A stretch of DNA of 64,000 nucleotides from Planctomycetota bacterium. GTDB lineage: Bacteria; Planctomycetota; UBA1135; UBA2386. The notes beneath the pieces are model-generated. The model saw nothing but the letters and a program-made list of their open reading frames with translations. It was not told the origin of the DNA and did no database searches. Shown in pieces: positions 27,141-36,838 of the stretch (its first letter is position 1; the number at the start of each line of letters is the position of its first letter). The position numbers and the translations under genes are program-made. The DNA is taken from positions 1 to 64,000 of the forward strand of contig JALORC010000021.1 in the NCBI GenBank assembly GCA_025459175.1, read 5' to 3'.

Positions 27141-27779
27141 TCACTCCGCCAGGCGGGCGATCAGCGTGTTGACGTTGGTCGACGAGCAGGCCTCGTCGTA
27201 GGCGGACAGCGGCGCCTCGTCGAGGGCTTCGTCCGAGCCGACCAGGATCACGTAGAACTCCTGGCCGTACTGGCTGCGGAACGAGGTGATTTTGCGCAGG
27301 ATCGGGGCCTTCGACTCCTCGACGGCCTCGATGACGACGCCCTTGCCCTCGCGACCGCGGCCGCGCAGCACGATCATCGGCGCGTAGGCGGCGACCTTGC
27401 CCTCCTCGTAGCGGATCTCGTAGTGGCGCGGGCTGTGGCTGTGCACGACGCCGGCCATACCGAGGCGGTTGCAGAGGTCCTGCTCCAGCTTGCTCGACAG
27501 CAGGCGACCGCCGCAGCGGCCGAAGCCGGTGCCGCCGCCGCCGTGGGCCATCAGCACGTCGTCGTCGTCGATGTTGGCCACCGCGCGCGGCACGAAGGCC
27601 GGGCGACTCGGCGGACGGGCGACGACCCGGCCCTTCGCCCCGTTCACCGCGGGGGAAGTGGGCGACGCGGCCTTCTTGCGGGGGCGGGCGTCATCGGCGG
27701 ACTTCTGCGGCTTGCGGCTGGCGGCAGGTGCCTTCGGCTTGGCTTTCTTCGCGGACGGCTTGGGCGGTTTCGAGGTCAT
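27141..27779 (-). CDS. Unknown protein with Lys/Pro-rich N-terminus and C-terminal globular domain
   Basis: 212 residues. The first about 65 are rich in Lys, Pro and Ala and probably disordered or nucleic-acid binding. A globular domain follows: LEQDLCNRLGMAGVVHSHSP, HYEIRYEEGKVAAYAPMIVL, GKGVVIEAVEES and GQEFYVILVGSD. The order 'E..L...g..h...P..yei......y.P.......vviE' resembles PD-(D/E)XK nuclease-like folds, but the Glu-x-Lys pair is not clear. Treated as unknown. Confidence 0.6.
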   Translation of the reverse strand: MTSKPPKPSAKKAKPKAPAASRKPQKSADDARPRKKAASPTSPAVNGAKGRVVARPPSRPAFVPRAVANIDDDDVLMAHGGGGTGFGRCGGRLLSSKLEQDLCNRLGMAGVVHSHSPRHYEIRYEEGKVAAYAPMIVLRGRGREGKGVVIEAVEESKAPILRKITSFRSQYGQEFYVILVGSDEALDEAPLSAYDEACSSTNVNTLIARLAE

Positions 27780-27967
27780 CTTGAGGGGCGGTGCCGGCCG
27801 CGACCGGGCTGCTCGAATGCGCCCTGGCGAAAATTAGCCGGGCGTTCGTTCCGAGTCAGCCTGGAAGGGGTCGGTGCGAGGCGAGCACCGGATTGCAAAG
27901 AACGCAGTCTAGCAGAATCCAAGGGACTCGGAAGCCCCGCGCTGGCCGGCGCCGCATACTGCGCCCG

Positions 27968-28498
27968 ATGATCGTTGCGACCGAATCCGGCCCCGGGTCG
28001 GCAGCTCGCCGCCCGGCCGTGCTGACGGGGCCGCTGTTGCTGTTCCTGCTGGCGGTCGGCACGGCGGTCGGCCTCGCTGTGCGCAGCCGCTATCCGTCGC
28101 CGGACTTGCCCGGCACCGTGCGGCTGCTGGCCGACGGGGATCTCGATGGGGCCGAACGGGCGCGGCAGCTGGCGCGGGTGGTAGCGCTGGCGGCTGGCGC
28201 CGAGGCGACCGCCGATCGTTGGGCCGGCCTGCTGGCGGCGATCGCGCTCGGCGATCGCGAGGCCCATGCGAAGTTCCGGTCGGACCTGGGCGGGGACCGG
28301 CCCCAGCTGCCGGAGCCGGCGGCGCGCGAACTGCTGCACCTCGGCGACCCGATGCTCGGCAACGTGCTGGCGGCGATGGTGGCCGAGGCCACCGACCCCG
28401 CGCTGGCCCGGCAGAAGTGGTCGCAGGTGGCGGCACAGGCGCGGCTCACGGCGCATGCGTTCGCGCGCGAGCTGGCCGCCGCGGCCTTGCCGCGCTGA
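27968..28498 (+). CDS. Single-pass membrane protein of unknown function
   Basis: 176 residues from the ATG at 27968. One hydrophobic helix at about 20-39 (GPLLLFLLAVGTAVGLAV) follows a short N-terminus. The rest is helical, Ala/Leu-rich, with a possible TPR-like pattern (DLDGAERARQLARVVALAAG). It precedes the two PilT-like ATPases on the same strand, with 110 bases between. A link to that apparatus is only positional. Confidence 0.6.
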   Translation: MIVATESGPGSAARRPAVLTGPLLLFLLAVGTAVGLAVRSRYPSPDLPGTVRLLADGDLDGAERARQLARVVALAAGAEATADRWAGLLAAIALGDREAHAKFRSDLGGDRPQLPEPAARELLHLGDPMLGNVLAAMVAEATDPALARQKWSQVAAQARLTAHAFARELAAAALPR

Positions 28499-28608
28499 TT
28501 GTCGCGCTGCGTGGTCTAGCTGAACCGCCGCCCTGCCGGCTACCGCTGCTGCTCAAGGGCAAGCGCCGGTGCGACCGATGGTTGCCGTGCGGAGGCAAGT
28601 CGGCGCAC

Positions 28609-29901
28609 ATGGATGACATTCGATTGGGAGCGATCCTGCTCGAGGGCGGGGTCGTGGACGAGGCCGGGCTCGAGCGGTGCCTGGCGGTGCAGACCCTGAC
28701 CGGCAGTTCTCGGCCGATCGGCCAGATCCTCGTCGAGCAGGGACTGCTCGACGAGGCGACGCTGAAGCGGCTGCTGGAGCTGCAGCGCGAACGCGTCGAA
28801 ACGGCGCGGGCGCAGGTCGTGGCCACCGGGCTCGCCTGCGGCGCGCTGCTGACCGCGGCCGCGGCCAACGGCGCCAGCGAGATCGTGGTCGGCGAGGCCT
28901 GTCCGGCGCGCATCCGCGTCGGCACCGGCTGGCGCCGGCTCACCGACGAGCAGATGAGCGGCCCCGAGGTATGGGACCTGGTCCGCGACCTGATGGGCAG
29001 CGAAGTGCTGGAGTCGCTGGCCGAGCACCACTTCGTGGTCCGGTCGTGGAGCCTCGACGGCATCGGCCGCGGTTCGGCGACCGCGTTCCGCCACTTCGCC
29101 GGGGTGGCGATGCGCGTGACGTTCGCCGCCGCCGAAGTGCCCGCGCCCGAGCTGCTCGGGGTGCCGGCCCCGGTGGTCGACGCCGTGCGCGGCGGCAAGG
29201 GACTGGTGCTGGTGGTCGGCGAACGCGGCATCGGCCGCGCCGAGCTGCTGGCCTCGATGACACAACTCGCCGCCGGCGATCCGTCCACCTACGTGGTGGT
29301 GGTCGGCGACGAACCGCTGCCGGTGGCGCCGACCGCGGCGATGGTCGAGCGGCGGCGCTACGGGCTGGTGCCGGCGCAACAGGCCGCCGCGCTGCGCAGC
29401 GTCGTGCGCGAGGATCCGGACGTGCTGGTGATCGCCGACGTCGGCGCCGCCGAGACGTTCGAGATCGCGCTGCGCGCCGCCGAGGGCGGCCGGCTGGTGA
29501 TCGCCTACATCGATGCGGCCAACGCCACCGCGGCGCTGGCCAGGGTCCTGAACTACTACCCGGTCCACGATCTGCCGCGCGTGCGTTCGTCGCTGGCGGC
29601 GGTGCTGCGCACGGTGTTCGTGCGCCAGCTGCTGCCCGACGTCGATCACACCGGGACCGCGGCCGCCAGCGAACTGCTGGTGGTCGACGAGACGGTGCGG
29701 GAGATCGTGCGCCGCGGCGAGCTGAGTGACATCGCGATGCTGCTGCGCGCCGAAGGCGGGCGGGCCGGGCACTCGCTGGACCGTTCGATGCTCGGCCTGC
29801 TGCAGGCCGGCCGGGTGCGCATGGAAGACGTGTTCGCGCGCGCCGAGGAGAAGGCCTGGCTGCTCGAGCGCACGCGTGACCTGCAGCCCAACCCGAGGTG
29901 A
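28609..29901 (+). CDS. PilT/GspE-like ATPase with degenerate Walker A
   Basis: 430 residues. Residues 6-60 contain two GspE N-terminal-like repeats (LGAILLEGGVVDEAGLERCL and IGQILVEQGLLDEATLKRLL). The rest follows a PilT-like fold, but the P-loop reads GERGIGRAE (204-212) with Arg in place of the catalytic Lys, and the acidic Walker B is VLVIADVGAAET. It is therefore probably not an active ATPase, and may be a regulatory or structural partner of the next protein. Its stop overlaps the next start (GTGA), implying coupled synthesis. Confidence 0.78.
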   Translation: MDDIRLGAILLEGGVVDEAGLERCLAVQTLTGSSRPIGQILVEQGLLDEATLKRLLELQRERVETARAQVVATGLACGALLTAAAANGASEIVVGEACPARIRVGTGWRRLTDEQMSGPEVWDLVRDLMGSEVLESLAEHHFVVRSWSLDGIGRGSATAFRHFAGVAMRVTFAAAEVPAPELLGVPAPVVDAVRGGKGLVLVVGERGIGRAELLASMTQLAAGDPSTYVVVVGDEPLPVAPTAAMVERRRYGLVPAQQAAALRSVVREDPDVLVIADVGAAETFEIALRAAEGGRLVIAYIDAANATAALARVLNYYPVHDLPRVRSSLAAVLRTVFVRQLLPDVDHTGTAAASELLVVDETVREIVRRGELSDIAMLLRAEGGRAGHSLDRSMLGLLQAGRVRMEDVFARAEEKAWLLERTRDLQPNPR

Positions 29902-30986
29902 ACGACTTGGACACCAAACGACTCGAGGATCTGTTGGCGGCGATGACGCGCGTGGGCGCGTCGGCGCTGCATCTCGTGCCCGGCCGTGCGCCCTCGCTGC
30001 GCGTGCAGCGGCGCTTCGTGGGTAGCGACGAGACCACGGTCACCCCGGCCGAGGTCGAGGAGCTGCTGCGCGACATGCTGTTCTCGGACCACCGCGAACA
30101 GCTCGCGCGCGACGGCCACGTCGAGGTGCTCTACGTGTCGCGCAGCGGCCGCCGCTATCGCGCCAGCGCCGCCGAGGCGTTCGGTCACTGCTCGCTGGTG
30201 CTGCGGCCGGTGCCCGAGGTGCCGCCGCGGCTCGAGTCGCTGGAACTGCCCGAGCAGGTGGCCGGCTTCGCGCGCTGCCGCAGCGGTTTCGTCGCCGTCG
30301 CCGGGTTCTTCGGCGCCGGCAAGAGCACGACGCTCGCCGGCCTCGTCGAACAGCTCAACGAGGACCCGACGCGGCACATCGTCACGATCGAGGACTCGAT
30401 CCAGTTCGTGCACCAGAACGGTGCCGCGCTGCTGCACCAGCGCGAGGTCGGCACGCACGTAGCCAGCGTCGCGGCCGGCGTCCGTCAGGCGGTCGCCAGC
30501 GGCGCCTGCGTGCTGGTCATCGGCGAACTGCGCTGCGGCGAGGCGCTGGACGCGGCGATCACCGCCGCCGAGTCGGGGTGCCTGGTGTTCGCCGGCGTCG
30601 AGGCCGGTTCGATCCAGGGGGCGATCACCGAGCTGTCGGCGCTGGTCCCGCTCGAGGACCGGCCGCGGCTGCGGACTCGGTTGTCGCGCGTGCTGCGCGG
30701 CGCCACCGCGCAGAGCCTGCTGCACCGTTCGCACAAGGCCGGCCGGATCCCGGTCGTCGAGGTGCTGGTCGGCAGCCCGGCCGCGCGCGCGATCGTGCGC
30801 AAGGGCGCGCTCGGTGAGCTGCAGGCGCTGATGCAGCGCTGCCGCGGGCTCGGCATGCAGACGATGGACATCTCATTGCGTTCGTTGCTCGCTCGTCATC
30901 TCGTCGGTCAGGACGAGGCGATGCTGCACGCGACCGATCGCGACGAGGTGCTGGCCCGCGTACCGGGGCCGGCCGGGGCGCGCTGA
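29898..30986 (+). CDS. PilT-like ATPase
   Basis: 362 residues from a GTG at 29898. The P-loop GFFGAGKST (136-144, Lys142) is intact. The Asp box reads IVTIEDSIQFVH (161-172) and the Walker B VLVIGELRCGEALD. In PilT the following His box reads about H-T-x-S; here it is VFAGVEAGSIQG, so the His is missing. The PilT C-terminal AIRNLIRE motif is replaced by ARAIVRKG. It may power pilus retraction or a related motor, or be a regulator paired with the degenerate protein upstream. No pilin gene is nearby; a flagellin gene follows. Confidence 0.82.
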   Translation: MNDLDTKRLEDLLAAMTRVGASALHLVPGRAPSLRVQRRFVGSDETTVTPAEVEELLRDMLFSDHREQLARDGHVEVLYVSRSGRRYRASAAEAFGHCSLVLRPVPEVPPRLESLELPEQVAGFARCRSGFVAVAGFFGAGKSTTLAGLVEQLNEDPTRHIVTIEDSIQFVHQNGAALLHQREVGTHVASVAAGVRQAVASGACVLVIGELRCGEALDAAITAAESGCLVFAGVEAGSIQGAITELSALVPLEDRPRLRTRLSRVLRGATAQSLLHRSHKAGRIPVVEVLVGSPAARAIVRKGALGELQALMQRCRGLGMQTMDISLRSLLARHLVGQDEAMLHATDRDEVLARVPGPAGAR

Positions 30987-30993
30987 CGCGCCG

Positions 30994-31016
30994 GGCTGCA
31001 CCGTCGCGGTGCAGCC
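30994..31016 (+). terminator. Hairpin after the PilT-like gene
   Basis: GGCTGCACCG (30994-31003) pairs perfectly with CGGTGCAGCC (31007-31016) around a TCG loop, starting eight bases after the stop codon. No T-tract follows. It probably ends or stabilises the ATPase mRNA and separates it from flagellin. Confidence 0.55.
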
Positions 31017-31245
31017 GATGAGAAGGGGCCTTGGACGCGCCGGCGGACGGCGGGTCGCGGGTCGGCGACGAGCTGCCAGGACGAGCTTCCTGGCGCGGAT
31101 CGCACGGTGGCGTCGACGTTGTCGAGGTGCGGAGTCGGTGGAAAACCTGCTTCCGGTCCTCAAGCCCGATGGCATCGGTCCGAGCATTCAGGTGGGGCCT
31201 TCCGATCGAAGTCGGCCTCGCGCAGTCGGCGAATCACGGAGAGGC

Positions 31246-31254
31246 AAAGGAAAG
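31246..31254 (+). promoter_or_regulatory. Ribosome binding site of flagellin
   Basis: AAAGGAAAG lies two to ten bases before the ATG at 31257, with AGGA five bases from it. It fixes the flagellin start, which is also the conserved family start (MGLRVNTN). No convincing sigma-28 or sigma-54 promoter was seen in the 240 bases upstream. Confidence 0.65.
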
Positions 31255-31256
31255 TC

Positions 31257-32087
31257 ATGGGTCTAAGAGTCAACACCAACATCGCGTCGATCAACGCGCA
31301 GCGGAACGTGTCCCAGGTGACGACACGTCTGGCGCGCAACTACCAGCGGCTGTCCACCGGCCTCCGCATCTCGACCGCCGCCGACGACGCGGCCGGTCTG
31401 GCGATCTCCGAGCGGCTGCGTTCGCAGATCCGCTCGCTGTCGCAGGCCTCGCGCAACGCGAACGACGGCATCTCCCTGGTGCAGGTCGGCGAGGGCGCGC
31501 TGAACGAGGTCAGCAACATCCTGGTCCGGTTGCGCGAGCTCGCGATCCAGTCCGCGAACGGCTCGTCGTCGACCGCCGACAAGAACACGATCCGCGAGGA
31601 GTTCGACAGCCTGGTCGACGAGATCGACCGCATCGCGCAGTCGACGGAGTTCAACGGCATCAAGCTGCTGGACGGTTCGTCGAGCACGGTGGTGTTCCAG
31701 GTTGGCATCAACACCGCGGCCGGCATCGACAGCCTGAACGTCACGCTGACGCCGGCGCTGACGACGACGCTGGGGCTGGCTTCGGTCGACGTCGGTTCGG
31801 GCGGCAGCACGACCTTCGCGATCACGCAGATCGACGGCGCGATCAACGCGGTGTCGCAGCTGCGCGGTCGCTTCGGTTCGCTGCAGAACCGGCTGCAGTC
31901 GACGATCGCCAACCTGGGCGTCGCCGCCGAGTCGCTGTCCGCCGCCGAGAGTCGCATCCGCGACGTCGACGTCGCCTACGAGACGGCCGAGCTGACGCGC
32001 AACAACATCCTGCAGCAGGCGTCGATCTCGATCTTGTCGCAGGCGAACGCCCAGCCGCAGTCGGCTCTGCAGTTGCTGCAGGGCTGA
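31257..32087 (+). CDS. fliC: Flagellin
   Basis: 276 residues, a short flagellin with little more than the D0 and D1 domains. The conserved N-terminus (MGLRVNTNIASINAQRNV, with RLSTGLRISTAADDAAGLAI) and C-terminus (NNILQQASISILSQANAQPQ, ending ALQLLQG) are both present. Only about 100 residues lie between, so surface domains are minimal. It forms the filament after type III export through the flagellar base, implying motile cells. It is a single gene here, bounded by hairpins on both sides. Confidence 0.95.
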   Translation: MGLRVNTNIASINAQRNVSQVTTRLARNYQRLSTGLRISTAADDAAGLAISERLRSQIRSLSQASRNANDGISLVQVGEGALNEVSNILVRLRELAIQSANGSSSTADKNTIREEFDSLVDEIDRIAQSTEFNGIKLLDGSSSTVVFQVGINTAAGIDSLNVTLTPALTTTLGLASVDVGSGGSTTFAITQIDGAINAVSQLRGRFGSLQNRLQSTIANLGVAAESLSAAESRIRDVDVAYETAELTRNNILQQASISILSQANAQPQSALQLLQG

Positions 32088-32094
32088 GGCCCGC

Positions 32095-32117
32095 GCCGCG
32101 GCGCTCGGCGCCGCGGC
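32095..32117 (+). terminator. GC-rich hairpin after flagellin
   Basis: A ten-pair stem (GCCGCGGCGC at 32095-32104 with 32108-32117) around a TCG loop, seven bases after the flagellin stop. No T-tract follows. A second, more classical terminator lies about 110 bases further on. Confidence 0.5.
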
Positions 32118-32227
32118 CACCGTGAACGAACAGGCCGGGGCCGTCCCCGGCGTGGTCCGCGCCGTCCGCGTGGCGCGCGTCGGACCGAGTGCTTCCTTTG
32201 CCGCAGCGGAGAGGTTTCCGCGGGACT

Positions 32228-32258
32228 CCAGCCGGGTCGTTCCCGGCTGGGTCTTTGT
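32228..32258 (+). terminator. Rho-independent terminator downstream of flagellin
   Basis: CCAGCCGGG (32228-32236) pairs with CCCGGCTGG (32242-32250) around a five-base loop, followed by GTCTTTGT. This is the clearest stem plus T-rich terminator in the window. It lies between flagellin and the convergent lptB gene. Confidence 0.75.
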
Positions 32259-32294
32259 ACCGCGCCGAGCGCGTTCCCGTCGTGGGGCGTCGGC

Positions 32295-33107
32295 TCACTC
32301 GAGGTCGAGACCGCGCTCTTCCTCGGCGCTGATGCCCTCGCCGAACGAACTGCCGAGGTAGACCGCGCGCACCTGCTCGTCGGCGACCACGGTCTGCGCG
32401 TCGCCCTCGGCGATCACTTTGCCGCGGTTGATGATGTAGGCGCGATGGGTGATGCGCAGCGTCGCGATCACGTTGTGCTCGGTGATCAGGATGGCGATGC
32501 CGGTGCGCGCCAGCGCCGCGAGGATCTGCTGGATCTCCTCGACGGTGATCGGGTCGACGCCGGCGAACGGTTCGTCGAGCAGCAGCAGGCGCGGTTCGGT
32601 GGCCAGTGCGCGGGCGATCTCCAGCCGGCGCTTCTCGCCGCCGGACATGGTCTCGGCGATCGACTCGGCGACGTGCATCAGCTGCAGGTCCTGCAGCAGT
32701 TCGCGGGCCCGCTCCTCGCGGTCCTTGCGGCGCATGCCGCGCGCCTCGAGCACGCAGCGGATGTTGTCGATCGCCGACATCTTCTTGAACACCGACTCCT
32801 GCTGGGCGAGGTAGCCGAGGCCCTGGCGGGCCCGCTTGTGCATCGGCAGGCGGGTCACGTCGGCCTCGCCGAGGTGCACGCGGCCGGAGTCGGGAGTCAC
32901 CATGCCGACGACCATGCGGAACGTGGTCGTCTTGCCGGCGCCGTTGGGGCCGAGCAGGCCGATGATCTCGCCCTCGCGCACGACGATGCTGACGTGGTCG
33001 ACGACGCGGCGGCCGCGGTAGGCCTTGACCAGGTCGTGCGTGCGCAGGATCTCCCGCGCGACGCCCGGTTCGTGCCCCTGCTCGAGGGTGGTCTCGGCGT
33101 GGTTCAT
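32295..33107 (-). CDS. lptB: LPS export ABC transporter ATP-binding protein
   Basis: 270 residues from the ATG at 33107. Walker A LLGPNGAGKTTTFRM, the LptB-type LGYLAQQESVFKKMSAIDNI, signature MSGGEKRRLEIARAL, Walker B LLLLDEPFAGVDPI and the switch His (ITEHNV) are intact. It is an energy-coupling subunit of the LptBFG complex that moves lipopolysaccharide across the envelope. The presence of lptB suggests a lipid A-type outer membrane. Its start overlaps the stop of the signal peptidase gene (ATGA). The first 20 residues are an extension compared with E. coli LptB. Confidence 0.9.
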   Translation of the reverse strand: MNHAETTLEQGHEPGVAREILRTHDLVKAYRGRRVVDHVSIVVREGEIIGLLGPNGAGKTTTFRMVVGMVTPDSGRVHLGEADVTRLPMHKRARQGLGYLAQQESVFKKMSAIDNIRCVLEARGMRRKDREERARELLQDLQLMHVAESIAETMSGGEKRRLEIARALATEPRLLLLDEPFAGVDPITVEEIQQILAALARTGIAILITEHNVIATLRITHRAYIINRGKVIAEGDAQTVVADEQVRAVYLGSSFGEGISAEEERGLDLE

Positions 33108-34797
33108 CGCACGAAGCCGAAGCGTCCGGGCCAGTTGTTGCCGGTCAGCCAGGCCAGCGGCCGGAACGGATAGAAGATCAGCGTCGCGCGGCCGCGGATG
33201 TCGCTGCGCGGCACGAACGAGATGCCCTTGCTGTTGGTGGTCTCCGCCGCGGTCCACTCGCCGCTGGCGTCGGTGGTGCCCGGGCGCTGGAAGGCGATCC
33301 GACGGCCCCAGTTGCCGGCGATGTCGGCGTGCAGGCGCAGGATCTCGCCGTATTCGTCGATCATCACGATCGCCTTCTGGTTGGGATACGCGATCGGCGT
33401 CTCGTCGCGGTCGGGTGGGCCGCTCAGGTCCATCGCCCGCTTGTTGCCGCGCACGGTGCGCGCGCCCGGGGTCTCCGGCGGCACGACGTTGTCGTCGGCG
33501 TCGACGCCGATCGTGATCGCGGTCCAGCCGCGCGAGTCGATCGACTGCAGCGTGTTGTCGCCGAGCATGTAGTAGTGCCCGTCCGGGATCTCGATCACCT
33601 CAGGTGCGCCGAGCCGCGTGTAGTGCTGGTCGCGGTCGATGCGCAGGTCGTCGAGGCGCAGCGGGCCCTTGCCCTTGGCGATGATCAGCGGCGTGACCTT
33701 CTGGTTGGCGGGCAGCTCGAGGCCTTTGCCGGGCCCCATGCCGGGGACGAACGGCAGCATGCAGCCGTCGCGGCAGGACCACTGCGAGCTCGGGAAGCGG
33801 GCGAGCTCGTCGCCGTTGCGCCACGCGACCAGTTCGTCGTCGATGTGCGCGAACCCGAGCTCGGTCGCGGTGCCGGCCGGCAGCTCGAGCGCGAACTCCG
33901 GCGACTGGCCGGCGATGTTGCCCTTCTTGCGCACCACCAGCGTGGCCTTGCCGGCGCGCCAGGCCAGCGCGTAGCCGAGCGCGTCCTCGTTGGGGCGGGC
34001 GACCTTGATCTCGAACGTCAGCTCGTCGAGGCCCGGCGGCGGCGTCACCGCGGCGCGGATCCGCACGTCGGCGACGATCTCCTGCGGCGTGCCGGCGAGG
34101 CCGGGGCCGGCCACCGCCTCGTCGCGCATCACGCGCGCGACCGCCTCGGGATAGCCGTCCCAGACGCGGTCGATCATGCCGCCGTCGGTGTCGTCGCGGT
34201 ACGACAGCTCGGCGAGCTGGCCGTCGAGGTCGACGACGATGCCGGTGGCGTCCTCGCGGAACAGGCGGCTCGGCGAACCACCGAGGCTGCTGCCGAGCGC
34301 GCTCTTCTCGGCCCGCACCTGCTGACGCAGCGGGTGCACGTTCTTCCACATCGCTTCCTGCAGGTCGGCCGGCTTGCGCAGCACCTCGTAGCTCCGCTTG
34401 CCGTCGACGTCGGTCACCTGCCAGACGTCGCCGCCGGCGATGGTGAGGCGGTCGTTCGGCATGCCGACGATGCGCTTCACGTAGTTCTGGTTCTTCTGCA
34501 GCGGGTAGCTGAAGACGGTGATGTCCCAGCGCTGCGGCTCGCGGACCAGCTGCAGCATCTTGTTGACCACGATGCGGTCGTTGACGCCCGCACCGCCCAT
34601 CAGCGTCGGCTGCATCGACGAGGTCGGGATCTGGAACGCCTCGATGCAGAACCACTTCATCAGCACCGCGGCGAGGATCGCGGTGCCGAACGCCTCGAGC
34701 TGGGTGCGGACCGGGCCCATCAGCGGGGGCTTCTTCTTGTCGTTCGGCTTGGTCGGAACCGCGGCTTCGAGAGCCGCCTGGGCCAGGATGTCGCTCA

Positions 34798-34798
<1 letters not shown>
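33104..34798 (-). CDS. lepB: Signal peptidase I with large inserted domain
   Basis: 564 residues, about twice the usual length. One membrane helix (about 33-52) precedes the catalytic Ser in IPTSSMQPTL (Ser61) and the Lys in YVKRIVGMP (Lys108). The box GDNTLQSIDSRGW and VPRSDIRGRATLIFYP complete the S26 pattern. Between Lys108 and GDN lie about 310 residues not present in E. coli; they include beta-rich stretches like a LamG or jelly-roll domain (LAWRAGKATLVVRKKG, VAWRNGDELARF). It should cleave signal peptides of exported proteins outside the membrane. It overlaps lepA upstream and lptB downstream. Confidence 0.87.
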
Positions 34799-36609
<1,811 letters not shown>

Positions 36610-36799
36610 GTTGGTTGCGGTCGGGTGCGGGCGGAGTCGGGGCGCAGTGTCCGGGGTGCGGGCTCGGGGCGCCAGCGTCGGAGGGGCGAACATGCTAGCG
36701 GTTCGGGGCCTCTGGCGCAGGGCCCGACGCCGACTTGGGGTTCCGCCCGGAACGCAAGTCTGGGACCGGAGGCATCCGCGACTCGCCGGTGACGGGGCC

Positions 36800-36818
36800 G
36801 CCCCGAGCTCGTCGGGGC
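36800..36818 (-). terminator. Hairpin after the first sigma factor fusion
   Basis: GCCCCGA (36800-36806) pairs with TCGGGGC (36812-36818) around a five-base loop, 20 bases beyond the stop of the minus-strand fusion gene. It may end that transcript before lepA. No T-tract is seen. Confidence 0.4.
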
Positions 36819-36838
36819 GCGAAAGCCCGGCTGACTGC

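Noticed and set aside
30987..31256. Sigma-54 or sigma-28 promoter for flagellin
   Set aside because: TGGCGCGGATCGCA and TGGCATCGGTCCGAGC look similar to sigma-54 sites but have the wrong spacing between the GG and GC. No good TAAA/GCCGATAA pair was found.
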